A stretch of DNA of 64,000 nucleotides from Bacteroidia bacterium (lineage in GTDB: Bacteria; Bacteroidota; Bacteroidia; SXHM01). The stretch covers positions 248,001 through 312,000 of the forward strand of contig JAJVIC010000010.1 in the NCBI GenBank assembly GCA_022072225.1, given 5' to 3'. Position numbers and translations under genes: made by a program. The first letter of the stretch is position 1. Every line of letters starts with the position of its first letter. The notes beneath the pieces were generated by a model, which made no database searches, had not been told where the DNA came from, and saw only the letters and a program-made list of their open reading frames with translations. Shown here in pieces: positions 8,714-16,985 of the stretch.

Positions 8714-9064
8714 TTACATCCATTTTAAAGCACCTTTTTTATGAGCGTATAAAAAGCCGACAAACAAAATAAACATGAATATTATTATTTCAACCAGGGC
8801 CAGCCAGCCAAGACTTTTTGCAACCACAGCCCAGGGATAAAGAAATACCAACTCCACATCAAAAATGAGGAAGATGAGGGCAAACAAGTAATAGCCTACA
8901 TTAAACTGCACCCATGATTTTCCTATGGTAGGAACACCGCACTCGTAAGCCTCACCTTTTACTACGCTGTTATGTTTTTTAAAAAGAAGTTTCGAAACCA
9001 ATATTCCGCCAACAGCAAATACAATTGCACTGATGATTAAAACTATCATGGAGGCTGAACCCAT
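8714..9064 (-). CDS. nuoA: NADH-quinone oxidoreductase subunit A
   Basis: Three-helix membrane subunit of complex I next to the quinone chamber; 116 aa, normal length. Motifs: YECGVPTIGKSWVQFNVGYY around residues 40-59 and FLIFDVELVFLYPWA. It is the first gene of the operon, with a -33/-7 promoter match upstream at 9090-9119. Confidence 0.96.
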   Translation of the reverse strand: MGSASMIVLIISAIVFAVGGILVSKLLFKKHNSVVKGEAYECGVPTIGKSWVQFNVGYYLFALIFLIFDVELVFLYPWAVVAKSLGWLALVEIIIFMFILFVGFLYAHKKGALKWM

Positions 9065-9089
9065 ACGCGAAATAATTTTTGTTTGCGCC

Positions 9090-9119
9090 CAAAGGTATAA
9101 ACAAAATCAAATTTGCAAA
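9090..9119 (-). promoter_or_regulatory. Putative promoter of the nuo operon
   Basis: On the minus strand TTTG (9119-9116), an 18-base spacer and TACCTTTG (9097-9090) match the Bacteroidota housekeeping promoter pattern TTTG/TAnnTTTG. The expected transcript start lies about 20 bases before the nuoA ATG. Confidence 0.5.
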
Positions 9120-9168
9120 TTCAGCAAAACGCGACTTATTAACACCCTTTTCAGTAACAGATTTTTTT

Positions 9169-9176
9169 TAGCTTTG
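9169..9176 (+). promoter_or_regulatory. Putative -7 box of the sugar kinase gene
   Basis: TAGCTTTG matches TAnnTTTG, 23 bases before the ATG at 9200. No good -33 element is seen, so this is a weak call. Confidence 0.35.
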
Positions 9177-9199
9177 CCCGCTTTTTAAAAAATAAAACC

Positions 9200-10123
9200 A
9201 TGAGCTTATTAGTAGTCGGCACCGTAGCCTTTGATGCAATCGAAACCCCTTTCGGCAAAACCGATAAAATAATCGGAGGCGCAGCCACCTATGCTGGCCT
9301 TGCCGCATCTTACTTCACAAAAAATATAAACCTCGTTTCCGTAGTAGGCGATGATTTTCCGCAGCAAACCATTGATTTAATGAATACCCGCGGCATCAAC
9401 ACCCAAGGCCTGCAGGTAAAACAAGGCGAAAAAACATTCTTCTGGTCAGGCAAATACCACAACGATATGAATACCCGCGACACATTAATAACCGACCTCA
9501 ATGTACTCGCAGATTTTCATCCCGTTGTTCCCGAAAGTTATAAAAACTGCGAGTTCCTCATGCTCGGAAACCTCATGCCCCGCATCCAAATGGCAGTCAT
9601 TGACCAATTGCCTGTCCGTCCAAAACTTATTGTTATGGACACCATGAATTTCTGGATGGACATTGCCATGGACGACCTCCTCAAAACCATCGCAAAAGTA
9701 GATGTGCTTACTATCAACGATGCCGAAGCACGTCAACTCTCAGGCGAATACTCCTTAGTAAAAGCAGCACAAAAAATACTCGACTTAGGACCAAAATATT
9801 TAGTCATTAAAAAAGGCGAACACGGGGCATTGCTCTTCAATAAAGAGAATGTGTTCTTCGCTCCCGCACTTCCGTTAGAAGACGTCTTTGACCCAACCGG
9901 TGCAGGCGACAGCTTTGCAGGCGGCTTCATTGGCTTCCTCGCCCAAACAAAAGACATCTCTTTCGATAACATGAAGCGCGGAATAATTTTCGGTTCAGCA
10001 ATGGCCTCCTTCTGCGTGGAGAAATTCGGAACCGAACGTTTAATTGACTTATCTCAGGACGAAGTGGACGAGCGTGTTCAGGAATTTGTTGACCTCGTGC
10101 AGTTTGATATAGCACTGGTTTAG
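9200..10123 (+). CDS. PfkB-family carbohydrate kinase
   Basis: Ribokinase-like sugar or nucleoside kinase, 307 aa, cytoplasmic. The N-terminal GGAATYAGLAASYF is the glycine-rich substrate-binding signature. DPTGAGDSFAGG at residues 231-242 is the ATP-binding/catalytic signature, with D237 as the likely base. The exact substrate cannot be read from the sequence. It stands alone, divergent from nuoA, and its 3' end runs into a palindrome shared with the next, convergent gene. Confidence 0.9.
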   Translation: MSLLVVGTVAFDAIETPFGKTDKIIGGAATYAGLAASYFTKNINLVSVVGDDFPQQTIDLMNTRGINTQGLQVKQGEKTFFWSGKYHNDMNTRDTLITDLNVLADFHPVVPESYKNCEFLMLGNLMPRIQMAVIDQLPVRPKLIVMDTMNFWMDIAMDDLLKTIAKVDVLTINDAEARQLSGEYSLVKAAQKILDLGPKYLVIKKGEHGALLFNKENVFFAPALPLEDVFDPTGAGDSFAGGFIGFLAQTKDISFDNMKRGIIFGSAMASFCVEKFGTERLIDLSQDEVDERVQEFVDLVQFDIALV

Positions 10124-10127
10124 TTTT

Positions 10128-10187
10128 ACCACTAAATACACTAAGCTCACTTAGAAAACAACTTAGTGTACTTGTGCCCTTAGTGGT
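10128..10187. repeat. ACCACTAA...TTAGTGGT palindrome at a convergent gene end
   Basis: Arms ACCACTAAATACACTAAG and CTTAGTGTACTTGTGCCCTTAGTGGT face each other around AAAACAA. It probably folds as a terminator-like hairpin. The stop codon of the minus-strand gene (10180-10182) is inside the right arm. Confidence 0.75.
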
Positions 10188-10695
10188 GAGTAAGTGCTTT
10201 CAGAATTTTCTTTCCCCTTGATTTAAACCCCGCACTTGCATAAGGCATTTGCTCCTCAATTGCTATGCGCAACTCATTCTTCAGATCAGGATGTTCCTTG
10301 CACAGATTATGCAAAACCGTCATCGAAAAAACCTTTACCGCAATAGCCTCATCCTTTGAACATAAAAAGCGAAAACAAATTTCCGCCACCCTGCCTTGCA
10401 GCTTTTCAGGAATTTCAATCCATTGAAAAACGCGGATAATGTTACGCTTTACAGCTGCTGTTGCATCTTTCTCCAGCCGGTCTACAATTTTAGTGAGGTG
10501 AGGGAGTATAAGTGCAGGATATTTTTCTGCACAGTGCGTTATTGCCCATGTCGCACGTTGCGTAACACGGTATTCATCACCAAGAAATAAACCAATAAGT
10601 TCGGCAAAACGTTTTTTATCATTACCCACGTACGCCACAATTTTCCGGTATTGTGCAATAGAAAGTTCCCCGAGAATCTCTTCGCGTAAATTCAT
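10180..10695 (-). CDS. HEAT-like helical repeat protein, function unknown
   Basis: 171 aa, no signal peptide or membrane segment. The composition and the repeated helical pattern (RVTQRATWAITHCAEKYP, AAVKRNIIRVFQWIEIPE, AVKVFSMTVLHNLCKEHP) suggest HEAT or DNA-alkylation-repeat type helices. It is probably a small scaffold protein; no catalytic motif is visible. The last residues (THH-stop) come from the palindrome at 10128-10187. The 33-bp gap to the biotin carrier gene holds one arm of another dispersed repeat. Confidence 0.7.
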   Translation of the reverse strand: MNLREEILGELSIAQYRKIVAYVGNDKKRFAELIGLFLGDEYRVTQRATWAITHCAEKYPALILPHLTKIVDRLEKDATAAVKRNIIRVFQWIEIPEKLQGRVAEICFRFLCSKDEAIAVKVFSMTVLHNLCKEHPDLKNELRIAIEEQMPYASAGFKSRGKKILKALTHH

Positions 10696-10700
10696 GCTTT

Positions 10701-10725
10701 GCGTCTTGGCGCCTTTGCGGTGAAC
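10701..10725. repeat. Single arm of the GCAAAG/CTTTGCG dispersed repeat
   Basis: GCGTCTTGGCGCCTTTGCGG followed by TGAAC belongs to the same tile family (ACCGCAAAGGCGC...) as the long palindromes at 35679-35747 and 61795-61885, but only one arm is present. It lies between two same-strand genes. Confidence 0.6.
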
Positions 10726-10728
10726 CTA

Positions 10729-11247
10729 TTATTCAAAAACAATCAGCGACTGATTTTTTTCCACTGCACTTCCTTTTACTGCTTTCACAATCTTCACCTT
10801 CCCGTCTCGTGGCGATTTAATAATGTTCTCCATCTTCATGGCTTCCAAAACTAAAAGCGCATCACCTTTTTTCACCTCATCACCTGCCGCAACATTAATG
10901 TTCAGAACCATTCCGGGCATCGGAGCTTTTACTTCCTGCACCCCGGTTGCAGTCAGCTTATCCATCCCCAACTCATGCAACAGTGCATCAAATTTATCCT
11001 TTACATCTACAGTATATTTATTCCCGTTCACCAGAATTGTAAACGTTTTTGCAACTAAATCAGCTTTCACAACTTCCGCAGTAAATGATTTTGTTCCCGA
11101 AATAATATGGAACATGTTTTTCTTCACCTCAATCATATCCCACGCAAATCCAGCACCATTAACGGTACCCGACTTCCTGTTTTTGTCCGTGAATACAACT
11201 TCAGTTTCTTTTCCGTTGTTTATTTTGGCTTTAAATAATTCTTCCAT
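10729..11247 (-). CDS. Biotin/lipoyl-attachment carrier protein (acyl-CoA carboxylase subunit)
   Basis: 172 aa. The C-terminal biotinyl domain (about 104-172) has the EAMKMENIIKS signature with K138 as the biotinylation site, followed by PRDGKV and the closing hairpin. Residues 1-95 match the extra domain found in the biotin subunits of propionyl/acetyl-CoA carboxylases of Bacteroidota. The carboxyltransferase and biotin carboxylase partners are not next to it here. The gene ends 4 bases before the toxin gene stop on the same strand. Confidence 0.88.
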   Translation of the reverse strand: MEELFKAKINNGKETEVVFTDKNRKSGTVNGAGFAWDMIEVKKNMFHIISGTKSFTAEVVKADLVAKTFTILVNGNKYTVDVKDKFDALLHELGMDKLTATGVQEVKAPMPGMVLNINVAAGDEVKKGDALLVLEAMKMENIIKSPRDGKVKIVKAVKGSAVEKNQSLIVFE

Positions 11248-11250
11248 AGT

Positions 11251-11577
11251 TTAGGGAATGTATTTCAGTAATTCTGACAACTCATTATCGGTCAGGTTAT
11301 CTTGTTCCGATTTGTCATAAATGGTTAATAAATAAACGGAAGTTTCAACTACTTGCACGTAGGTGATTACTCTTGCTCCGCCAGACTTACCTTTTCCTTT
11401 TGAAGCGATTGACATCCGTATTTTGTAGCAGTTATTTCCGATAGGTTTTCCGGAAACAGGGTTAGCCTCGATTTCGTTCAGCAGCGCTATGTACTCTTTT
11501 TTTACGGAAGGATATTTTTTACCAAGTCGTTTTAACTGTTTGTCAAACGGTGGAATGGTGAAAATCTTATAACTCAT
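11251..11577 (-). CDS. RelE/ParE-like toxin of a type II toxin-antitoxin pair
   Basis: 108 aa. The sequence FDKQLKRLGKKYPSVKKE at the N-terminus, the central YKIRM, ARVITYVQV strands and the terminal YLLTIYDKSEQDNLTDNE are typical of RelE-superfamily toxins annotated in Bacteroidota. Such proteins usually cut ribosome-bound mRNA, but that is family knowledge. It overlaps the antitoxin gene by 11 bases. Confidence 0.8.
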   Translation of the reverse strand: MSYKIFTIPPFDKQLKRLGKKYPSVKKEYIALLNEIEANPVSGKPIGNNCYKIRMSIASKGKGKSGGARVITYVQVVETSVYLLTIYDKSEQDNLTDNELSELLKYIP

Positions 11578-11773
11578 TAATCAGGTCTCTTGCAGGTCGT
11601 GCTTTTAATTTCCCTTTTTTAACAAGCTTCATATTTTCCACTGCTTCTTTGATTTCATTAATCAATTGAGCCTTGGCAGGAGTAATGGTTTGAGTTTTAA
11701 CAAAAGAAAAGTTTTTCAGCACTTCCATAACAAAAGCTGCTTTGTCGTCTTTTACATCAAGTAAGAGTTTCAT
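11567..11773 (-). CDS. Antitoxin of the RelE-like pair
   Basis: 68 aa from the ATG at 11773 (MKLLLDVKDDKAAFVMEVLK), the start seen in related small antitoxins; an ATG seven codons upstream gives a longer, less likely form. The C-terminal half is basic (VKKGKLKARPARDLINEL), as expected for the toxin-binding tail. It precedes the toxin, the usual order. Confidence 0.75.
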   Translation of the reverse strand: MKLLLDVKDDKAAFVMEVLKNFSFVKTQTITPAKAQLINEIKEAVENMKLVKKGKLKARPARDLINEL

Positions 11774-11875
11774 GTGATTAGTATTGTCCAACAAAAATAG
11801 GTGAAATTTTTATTCAATGCTCTTCATTCTTTTTGTCTGTCTCAAACATTTAACTATTTTCGCACCCCGCTTTTG

Positions 11876-11914
11876 GCCCGGATGGCGGTCCCGATAGCTA
11901 TCGGGATGGTAGAC
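11876..11914 (+). pseudogene. 5' fragment of a broken tRNA-Leu with a palindrome in its D-loop
   Basis: GCCCGGATGGCGG (11876-11888) and TGGTAGAC (11907-11914) match the acceptor strand and D-arm of the intact tRNA-Leu nearby (GCCCAGATGGCGG-AAT-TGGTAGAC). The AAT of the D-loop is replaced by TCCCGATAGCTATCGGGA. Its acceptor strand GCCCGGA is complementary to TCCGGGT of the 3' fragment at 12358-12426 (allowing the same G-U first pair as the intact tRNA). The two fragments therefore look like halves of one gene. Confidence 0.75.
11889..11906. repeat. 18-bp palindrome in the 5' tRNA fragment
   Basis: TCCCGATAGCTATCGGGA, a perfect palindrome, identical to 12394-12411. It occupies the D-loop position of the broken tRNA-Leu. 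Confidence 0.9.
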
Positions 11915-11933
11915 TGGGCAAAGAAACCTGAAT

Positions 11934-12013
11934 GCCCAGATGGCGGAATTGGTAGACGCGCTGGTCTCAAACACCTGTGGGAAACCGTGCCGGTTCGACT
12001 CCGGCTCTGGGTA
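11934..12013 (+). tRNA. tRNA-Leu (anticodon CAA)
   Basis: 80 nt. Acceptor stem GCCCAGA/TCTGGGT with discriminator A; D-arm GCGGAATTGGTAGACGC; anticodon arm CTGGT-CTCAAAC-ACCTG with anticodon CAA at 11968-11970 (one T-T mismatch in the stem); long variable arm TGGGAAACCGT typical of class II tRNA; T-arm GCCGG-TTCGACT-CCGGC. CCA is not encoded. It reads UUG codons. A strong terminator follows directly. Confidence 0.93.
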
Positions 12014-12014
12014 C

Positions 12015-12053
12015 AAAGAAGGCAGAGATTTATCTCTGCTTTCTTTATTTTTC
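12015..12053 (+). terminator. Terminator of the intact tRNA-Leu
   Basis: Stem GCAGAGAT/ATCTCTGC with loop TT (12022-12039), extended by AAAGAAG/TTTCTTT and followed by ATTTTT. It lies between the tRNA and the GIY-YIG start. Confidence 0.8.
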
Positions 12054-12063
12054 TACTATACAC

Positions 12064-12351
12064 ATGGCCTCGGTTTATATCCTTTATTCAAATCATCTTG
12101 ATAGTTTCTACACAGGAAGTTGTAAGGATTTATCCTACAGAATGGGTCAACATTTGAACAAAGATTTTTCCAAAAGTTTTACTGCAAATGCTGATGATTG
12201 GGAATTATTCCTTTTCATTGATGAGTTAGATTACACGCAGGCAAGAGAAATTGAAGCTCACATAAAAAGGATGAAAAGTAGAACCTACATTTATAATTTG
12301 AAAAAGTATCCTGAAATAGGTAATAAGCTAAAGACAAAATATAAAGTGTAA
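12064..12351 (+). CDS. GIY-YIG nuclease family protein
   Basis: 95 aa from the ATG at 12064; a longer frame reaches into the tRNA and is not real coding. The GIY-YIG core is visible as VYILYS and FYTGSCKDLSYRMGQH, followed by the helix with the likely catalytic Glu (AREIEAHIKRMKSR). The YIG is YTG here. Stand-alone GIY-YIG genes of this size are frequent next to tRNA genes in Bacteroidota (my recollection of the family). Here the gene is enclosed by two tRNA-Leu 3' ends, so a homing or insertion role is plausible but unproven. Confidence 0.85.
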   Translation: MASVYILYSNHLDSFYTGSCKDLSYRMGQHLNKDFSKSFTANADDWELFLFIDELDYTQAREIEAHIKRMKSRTYIYNLKKYPEIGNKLKTKYKV

Positions 12352-12357
12352 AATTAT

Positions 12358-12426
12358 TGGTCTCAAACACCTGTGGGAAACCCTGCCGGTTCGTCCCGAT
12401 AGCTATCGGGACCGGCTCCGGGTACA
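12358..12426 (+). pseudogene. 3' fragment of a broken tRNA-Leu with a palindrome in its T-loop
   Basis: Bases 12358-12393 repeat 11962-11997 of the intact tRNA-Leu with a single mismatch, covering the anticodon arm, variable arm and 5' T-stem. The ACT of the T-loop is replaced by TCCCGATAGCTATCGGGA, then CCGGCTCCGGGTACA resumes the tRNA 3' end. The acceptor strand TCCGGGT pairs with GCCCGGA of the fragment at 11876. No 5' half precedes it, so it cannot form a tRNA by itself. Confidence 0.8.
12394..12411. repeat. 18-bp palindrome in the 3' tRNA fragment
   Basis: TCCCGATAGCTATCGGGA, identical to 11889-11906, in the T-loop position of the broken tRNA-Leu. Confidence 0.9.
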
Positions 12427-12431
12427 TGAAT

Positions 12432-12474
12432 AAAATCCCGGTTACTAAAAATGGTTAACAGGGATTTTTGTTTT
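12432..12474 (+). terminator. Terminator behind the broken tRNA-Leu
   Basis: AAAATCCC-G-GTTA pairs with TAAC-A-GGGATTTT (12432-12444 with 12456-12468), followed by TGTTTT. It is probably the original terminator of the interrupted tRNA-Leu. Confidence 0.65.
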
Positions 12475-12485
12475 AGCGATAATCG

Positions 12486-12493
12486 TAGTTTTG
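12486..12493 (+). promoter_or_regulatory. Putative -7 box of the dCMP deaminase operon
   Basis: TAGTTTTG matches TAnnTTTG. If used, transcription starts near 12500, so a TTG start at 12491 would lie outside the mRNA and the GTG at 12515 becomes the likelier start. Confidence 0.4.
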
Positions 12494-12514
12494 CCGCTCT
12501 ATTTAAAAATAAAA

Positions 12515-12964
12515 GTGGACGAAGGTTTTATAAAATACAGCAGCGAAAAAAAGCAGGAACGCTACGATAAGGCTTACCTTAAAATGGCTTTGGAATGGGC
12601 AAAACTTTCGCACTGCAAACGCAAACAAGTAGGCAGCCTGATTGTGAAAGAAGGCATGATTATTTCCGATGGCTACAACGGAACACCAACCGGCTTCCCC
12701 AATGATTGTGAAAATCCTGAAGGCGAAACCTGGTGGTATGTTTTACATGCCGAGGCAAATGCCATTATGAAAGTGGCGCGTTCTACGAACAATGCACGGA
12801 ATGCAACGTTGTATCTTACACTATCACCCTGCAAAGAATGCAGCAAACTAATTTTACAAGCCGGAATAAAACGTTTGGTTTATATCAATGAGTATAAAGA
12901 CACAACCGGAGTTGATTTTCTCCGCGATGCGGGAGTAGATGTTCTTCAAATTGCAGAAGTCTAA
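12515..12964 (+). CDS. dCMP deaminase / cytidine-deoxycytidylate deaminase family
   Basis: Zinc enzyme that turns dCMP into dUMP for dTMP synthesis; about 149 aa. Zinc and catalytic residues are in HAEANAI (H ligand, E proton shuttle) and PCKEC (two Cys ligands). KRKQVGSLIV and YNGTPTGFPNDCE are family segments. No ATG exists at the N-terminus; the candidates are GTG at 12515 and TTG at 12491, and I chose GTG because of the -7 box position. It is followed 2 bases later by the protease gene. Confidence 0.88.
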   Translation: MDEGFIKYSSEKKQERYDKAYLKMALEWAKLSHCKRKQVGSLIVKEGMIISDGYNGTPTGFPNDCENPEGETWWYVLHAEANAIMKVARSTNNARNATLYLTLSPCKECSKLILQAGIKRLVYINEYKDTTGVDFLRDAGVDVLQIAEV

Positions 12965-12966
12965 AC

Positions 12967-14595
12967 ATGACTAATAACTCGTTTCGACCATATATTTATT
13001 TTCCAATTCTTTTTGCGTTGGTGTTGGTGGGTGGCATTTACGTAGGTGTAAATTTGAATGCCGAGTCTAACCATAATCTATTTAAACCGGTTGTAAAGCC
13101 GCAGCATCACAAGCTCACCGAAATTCTTAATTACATCGAGCAGGAATATGTGGACACAGTGAGCATGGATTCGCTTACCGAAGAAACTATCACCAAATTG
13201 CTTCAATCGCTCGACCCGCATTCGTCCTACATTCCCGCAAAAGAATTACAAGCCATGAACGAACCGCTGGAGGGCAAGTTTGAAGGAATAGGAGTGGAGT
13301 TCAATATTATTGATGATACGATTGTGGTAATTGCTCCCATTTCGGGCGGACCATCACAAAAATTAGGCATTCAGCCGGGCGACCGCATTGTAAAAATTGA
13401 AGGGCAAACCGTTGCAGGAACAGGAATAAAATCAAAGGATGTGATGGATAAACTGCGCGGAAAAGGCGGTACAGAAGTAAGTATTCACATTTTCCGCAGA
13501 GGCGAAAAAGAGTTAATAGAATATACCATTACGCGTGGTACAATTCCTATTTACAGCATTGATGTTGCTTTTATGCTGAATGCTGAAACGGGCTATATCA
13601 AAATCAGTCGCTTTGGCGCAACAACTTATGACGAGTATATTGAAGCATTTGAGAAACTAAAAGCGAAAGGCTTGCAAAAATTAATTCTTGACCTGCGCGG
13701 AAATCCCGGTGGCTACTTAAATGCAGCTAACGACTTGGCAGATGAATTTCTTCCTAACAGAAAAATGATTGTTTACACCGAAGGTAAAGCTCGCCCGCGC
13801 CAAAACCATTTCGCCTCTTTGCGCGGTGATTTTGAAAAAAATCCATTGGTGATTTTAGTGGACGAAGGTTCAGCCTCTGCCAGTGAAATTCTTGCCGGTG
13901 CAGTGCAGGATAATGATCGCGGAACAATTATCGGCCGCAGAACTTTCGGCAAAGGCTTGGTGCAGGAACAAGTCGATTTGCCTGATGGTTCAGCCATTCG
14001 TTTAACGATTGCACGTTATTATACACCAACGGGTCGCAGCATTCAAAAACCATACTCACACAATGCCGAAGAATATTATGATGAGTATTACGAACGTATT
14101 GAAAATGGTGAGTTATACAGCAAAGACAGTATTCAATTCAGCGACTCACTCAAATTCACAACACCGGGCGGAAAAATAGTTTATGGTGGAGGTGGCATTA
14201 TGCCCGATGTGTTTGTTCCGGTTGATACTACAAGACTTTCAAAATATCTTTCGGCTGTGTTCAGTAAAGGTTTGGTAAACCAGTTTGCATTTGATTATGC
14301 AGATAAAAACCGTAACTCGTTAATGAGCTACAAAGACTTTCAAAATTTTAATAAGCAGTTTTCTGTTTCAGAAAATATGCTCAATGATTTTGTGGCATAT
14401 GCTGAAAATAAAGGAGTGAAAAGAGACGAACACGGTTTGCAAGTTTCTGCTGATTATATCAAACTGCAAATTAAGGCAATCATTGCACGAAATATCTGGA
14501 ACGATGAAGGTTATTATCCAGTAATTCTAAGCGATGATGCTATTTTAAAAAAAGCATTGGAAGAATTGAATACATCTAACATTTTGAAGAAATGA
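12967..14595 (+). CDS. S41 C-terminal processing peptidase
   Basis: Envelope serine protease of the CtpA/Prc family, 542 aa. A single N-terminal membrane segment (residues about 9-29) acts as anchor or uncleaved signal. A PDZ domain spans about 95-190. The catalytic Ser/Lys pair is read as S304 in [10 protein letters not shown] and K329 in RTFGKG. A C-terminal helical extension (about 420-542) follows. Its 3' end overlaps purT by 4 bases (ATGA). Confidence 0.93.
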   Translation: MTNNSFRPYIYFPILFALVLVGGIYVGVNLNAESNHNLFKPVVKPQHHKLTEILNYIEQEYVDTVSMDSLTEETITKLLQSLDPHSSYIPAKELQAMNEPLEGKFEGIGVEFNIIDDTIVVIAPISGGPSQKLGIQPGDRIVKIEGQTVAGTGIKSKDVMDKLRGKGGTEVSIHIFRRGEKELIEYTITRGTIPIYSIDVAFMLNAETGYIKISRFGATTYDEYIEAFEKLKAKGLQKLILDLRGNPGGYLNAANDLADEFLPNRKMIVYTEGKARPRQNHFASLRGDFEKNPLVILVDEGSASASEILAGAVQDNDRGTIIGRRTFGKGLVQEQVDLPDGSAIRLTIARYYTPTGRSIQKPYSHNAEEYYDEYYERIENGELYSKDSIQFSDSLKFTTPGGKIVYGGGGIMPDVFVPVDTTRLSKYLSAVFSKGLVNQFAFDYADKNRNSLMSYKDFQNFNKQFSVSENMLNDFVAYAENKGVKRDEHGLQVSADYIKLQIKAIIARNIWNDEGYYPVILSDDAILKKALEELNTSNILKK

Positions 14596-15761
14596 TTAAA
14601 AAAATTATGCTGCTTGGTTCAGGAGAACTGGGGAAAGAATTCGTTATTGCTGCCAAGAGAATGGGCCAATTTGTAGTCGCAGTTGACTCTTACCAAGGTG
14701 CGCCAGCCATGCAGGTTGCCGACACGTTTGAAGTAATTGATATGCTGGACGGAAATGCGCTTGATAATATAGTTGCAAAGCATAAACCTGATTTAGTAGT
14801 TCCCGAAATTGAAGCCATTCGCACCGAGCGTTTTTATGATTATGAAAAACAAGGAATACAAGTTGTTCCAAGTGCGAGAGCAGCAAATTTCACAATGAAC
14901 CGCAAAGCAATCCGTGATTTGGCGGCAAAAGAATTAGGTTTGAAGACCGCAAATTATCGTTTCGCAACCTCTGCCGAAGAATTTAAAAAAGCAGTTGCCG
15001 AAGTTGGAATTCCCTGTGTGGTAAAGCCACTGATGTCTTCATCAGGCAAAGGACAAAGCACTATTAAAACTTCAGCAGATATTGATAAAGCCTGGGAAAT
15101 TGCAACCACCAAAAGTCGCGGTGATATTCAGGAAGTGATTGTAGAAGCATTTGTGAAATTTGACACGGAAATAACTCTTCTCACGGTTACTCAAAAGAAT
15201 GGACCAACATTATTTTGTCCGCCAATCGGGCACAGACAAGAGTCGGGCGATTACCGCGAAAGCTGGCAACCGGTAAACATTGGTAAAAATGAATTGGAAG
15301 AGGCACAACAAATGGCTGAAAAAGTTACTCGCGCACTTACCGGACAAGGCATTTGGGGCGTAGAGTTTTTTCTGGGCGAAGATGGAGTTTACTTCTCTGA
15401 ACTTTCGCCTCGTCCCCACGATACCGGAATGGTAACACTTGCCGGAACACAAAATTTTTCTGAGTTTGAATTGCACCTGCGTGCTGTTCTCGGTCTTCCA
15501 ATACCTGAAATAAAATTGGAAAAAGCAGGAGCAAGTGCTGTAATTCTTGCCGACAGAGTTAATCCGACTTCACCTTCTTATCAAGGTGTTGCCGAAGCAC
15601 TGCAAGAACCTGATACGGACATTCGCGTTTTTGGAAAACCCAATACAAGACCTAATCGCAGAATGGCTGTAGCATTGGTTTCTGACAAGCCAGATGCAGA
15701 TGTTTCAGCATTAATTGAAAAAGCAAAGAAGACAGCCGCAAAAGTGAAATTGAGCTATTAG
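14592..15761 (+). CDS. purT: Formate-dependent phosphoribosylglycinamide formyltransferase 2
   Basis: ATP-grasp enzyme of purine synthesis that makes formyl-GAR from GAR, formate and ATP; 389 aa, the family length. N-terminal [12 protein letters not shown], the central lid [13 protein letters not shown], and [19 protein letters not shown], which carries the metal-binding region, are all present. It is coupled to the S41 protease gene and converges on dprA with a 4-base overlap of coding ends (15758-15761). Confidence 0.96.
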   Translation: MIKKIMLLGSGELGKEFVIAAKRMGQFVVAVDSYQGAPAMQVADTFEVIDMLDGNALDNIVAKHKPDLVVPEIEAIRTERFYDYEKQGIQVVPSARAANFTMNRKAIRDLAAKELGLKTANYRFATSAEEFKKAVAEVGIPCVVKPLMSSSGKGQSTIKTSADIDKAWEIATTKSRGDIQEVIVEAFVKFDTEITLLTVTQKNGPTLFCPPIGHRQESGDYRESWQPVNIGKNELEEAQQMAEKVTRALTGQGIWGVEFFLGEDGVYFSELSPRPHDTGMVTLAGTQNFSEFELHLRAVLGLPIPEIKLEKAGASAVILADRVNPTSPSYQGVAEALQEPDTDIRVFGKPNTRPNRRMAVALVSDKPDADVSALIEKAKKTAAKVKLSY

Positions 15762-16861
15762 TTCAACTTGTAAATTTTCCCGGGTAGCGAAGAAATAACT
15801 CCCGAAAATTCCATATTTAGTAGCGTTGCTGCTACTTTACTCATGCTCATTTTTGCAGCGGCCGAAAGAATATCAATGTGTAATTGTCCTCTCTCATTTA
15901 ATATATCGGCAAGTATTTTTTCGTCTGCACTGAGTTCAACAAACAGTTGTTTTTGTACTGTTTTTTTCTTTTCAGGTTTTGTTTCCCAGCCCATCATGTA
16001 AGCAATTTCTTTTGCTGACGTAACTAAAGCAGCCTTGTTGCGACTGATAAGCCAGTTGCAGCCTTCCGAGTATTTATCTTTTACTCTGCCGGGAATTGCA
16101 AACACATCGCGACTGTAACTGTTTGCAATTTCAGCGGTAATCAGCGAGCCGCCTTTGTTGGTACTTTCCGCCACTAACACCGCATCTGCAATGCCGGCAA
16201 TGATTCTGTTTCTTTCCGGAAAATTGCCCGGAAAAAAATCTGTTTTTGAAGGATAATCTGTTACTAAAGCCCCATTTGAAAGTATCTTTTTTGCAGTATC
16301 GCGGTGTGTAGAAGGATACATCATATCAAGCCCATGGGCAAGCACGGCAATGGTTTTCAGATTGTTTTTCAATGCAGCTTTGTGCGCACAAATATCAATT
16401 CCATAAGCCAAACCGCTGGCAATAGTTACATCAAGCGGAGTTAAGTCTTCAATAATTTTTTCACAAACTTCTTTTCCGTAATCGGTTGCTTTTCGAGTTC
16501 CAACTACGCTCAGAATTTTTCCTGAATTAAAATCATAATCGCCTTTTGTGTAGAGTAAAACAGGACTGTCGTCACAGTTTTTCAGGCGGTTTGGATATTC
16601 TTTTTCTGTGAAAAAGTAGGTTTTGATTTTGTGTTTTTCAATAAATTTAATTTCTTCTTCCGCACGCTCAAAAACATCTGCAACGGTTATCAATTGTGCA
16701 GTGGCAGCCCCAATTCCGGGTATTTTTTCAAGATGTATTTTCTTCTCGCTGAATACAGCATCAACTCCTCCGCAATAAGCTATCAACTTCTTGGCAGTAA
16801 TGTCGCCAATTCCAGGGATTAGCGTTATAGCTATTTGATAAAGCAGGTGGTTTTCTGCCAT
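15758..16861 (-). CDS. dprA: DNA-processing protein DprA
   Basis: Loads RecA on incoming single-stranded DNA during natural transformation; 367 aa. N-terminal helix-hairpin-helix region ([27 protein letters not shown]), central Rossmann-like domain with [40 protein letters not shown] and [20 protein letters not shown], and a C-terminal winged helix (about 305-367). Complete. Confidence 0.96.
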   Translation of the reverse strand: MAENHLLYQIAITLIPGIGDITAKKLIAYCGGVDAVFSEKKIHLEKIPGIGAATAQLITVADVFERAEEEIKFIEKHKIKTYFFTEKEYPNRLKNCDDSPVLLYTKGDYDFNSGKILSVVGTRKATDYGKEVCEKIIEDLTPLDVTIASGLAYGIDICAHKAALKNNLKTIAVLAHGLDMMYPSTHRDTAKKILSNGALVTDYPSKTDFFPGNFPERNRIIAGIADAVLVAESTNKGGSLITAEIANSYSRDVFAIPGRVKDKYSEGCNWLISRNKAALVTSAKEIAYMMGWETKPEKKKTVQKQLFVELSADEKILADILNERGQLHIDILSAAAKMSMSKVAATLLNMEFSGVISSLPGKIYKLN

Positions 16862-16985
16862 GTCTCAAAAAATTTTTGCTGAAAAAGTATAAAAATATAG
16901 TATGCGTGCATAATTAATTTTTAAATTCGCTGCCTTTCAAAGACTTCCTAATCCAATTTAATAACCTTTTAACTATTATTTTTTT

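Noticed and set aside
11810-12063. Minus-strand open frames over the tRNA-Leu (reading YPEPESNRHGFPQVF and SRTGTVSHRC)
   Set aside because: These are translations of the tRNA gene on the opposite strand; the tRNA structure explains the conservation.
11977-12063. Longer GIY-YIG protein starting inside the tRNA-Leu
   Set aside because: The first 29 codons are the 3' tRNA half and its terminator; the ATG at 12064 starts the domain.
12358-12426. A second functional tRNA-Leu
   Set aside because: Only the 3' half is present and the T-loop holds an 18-bp insertion; no acceptor or D-arm precedes it directly.
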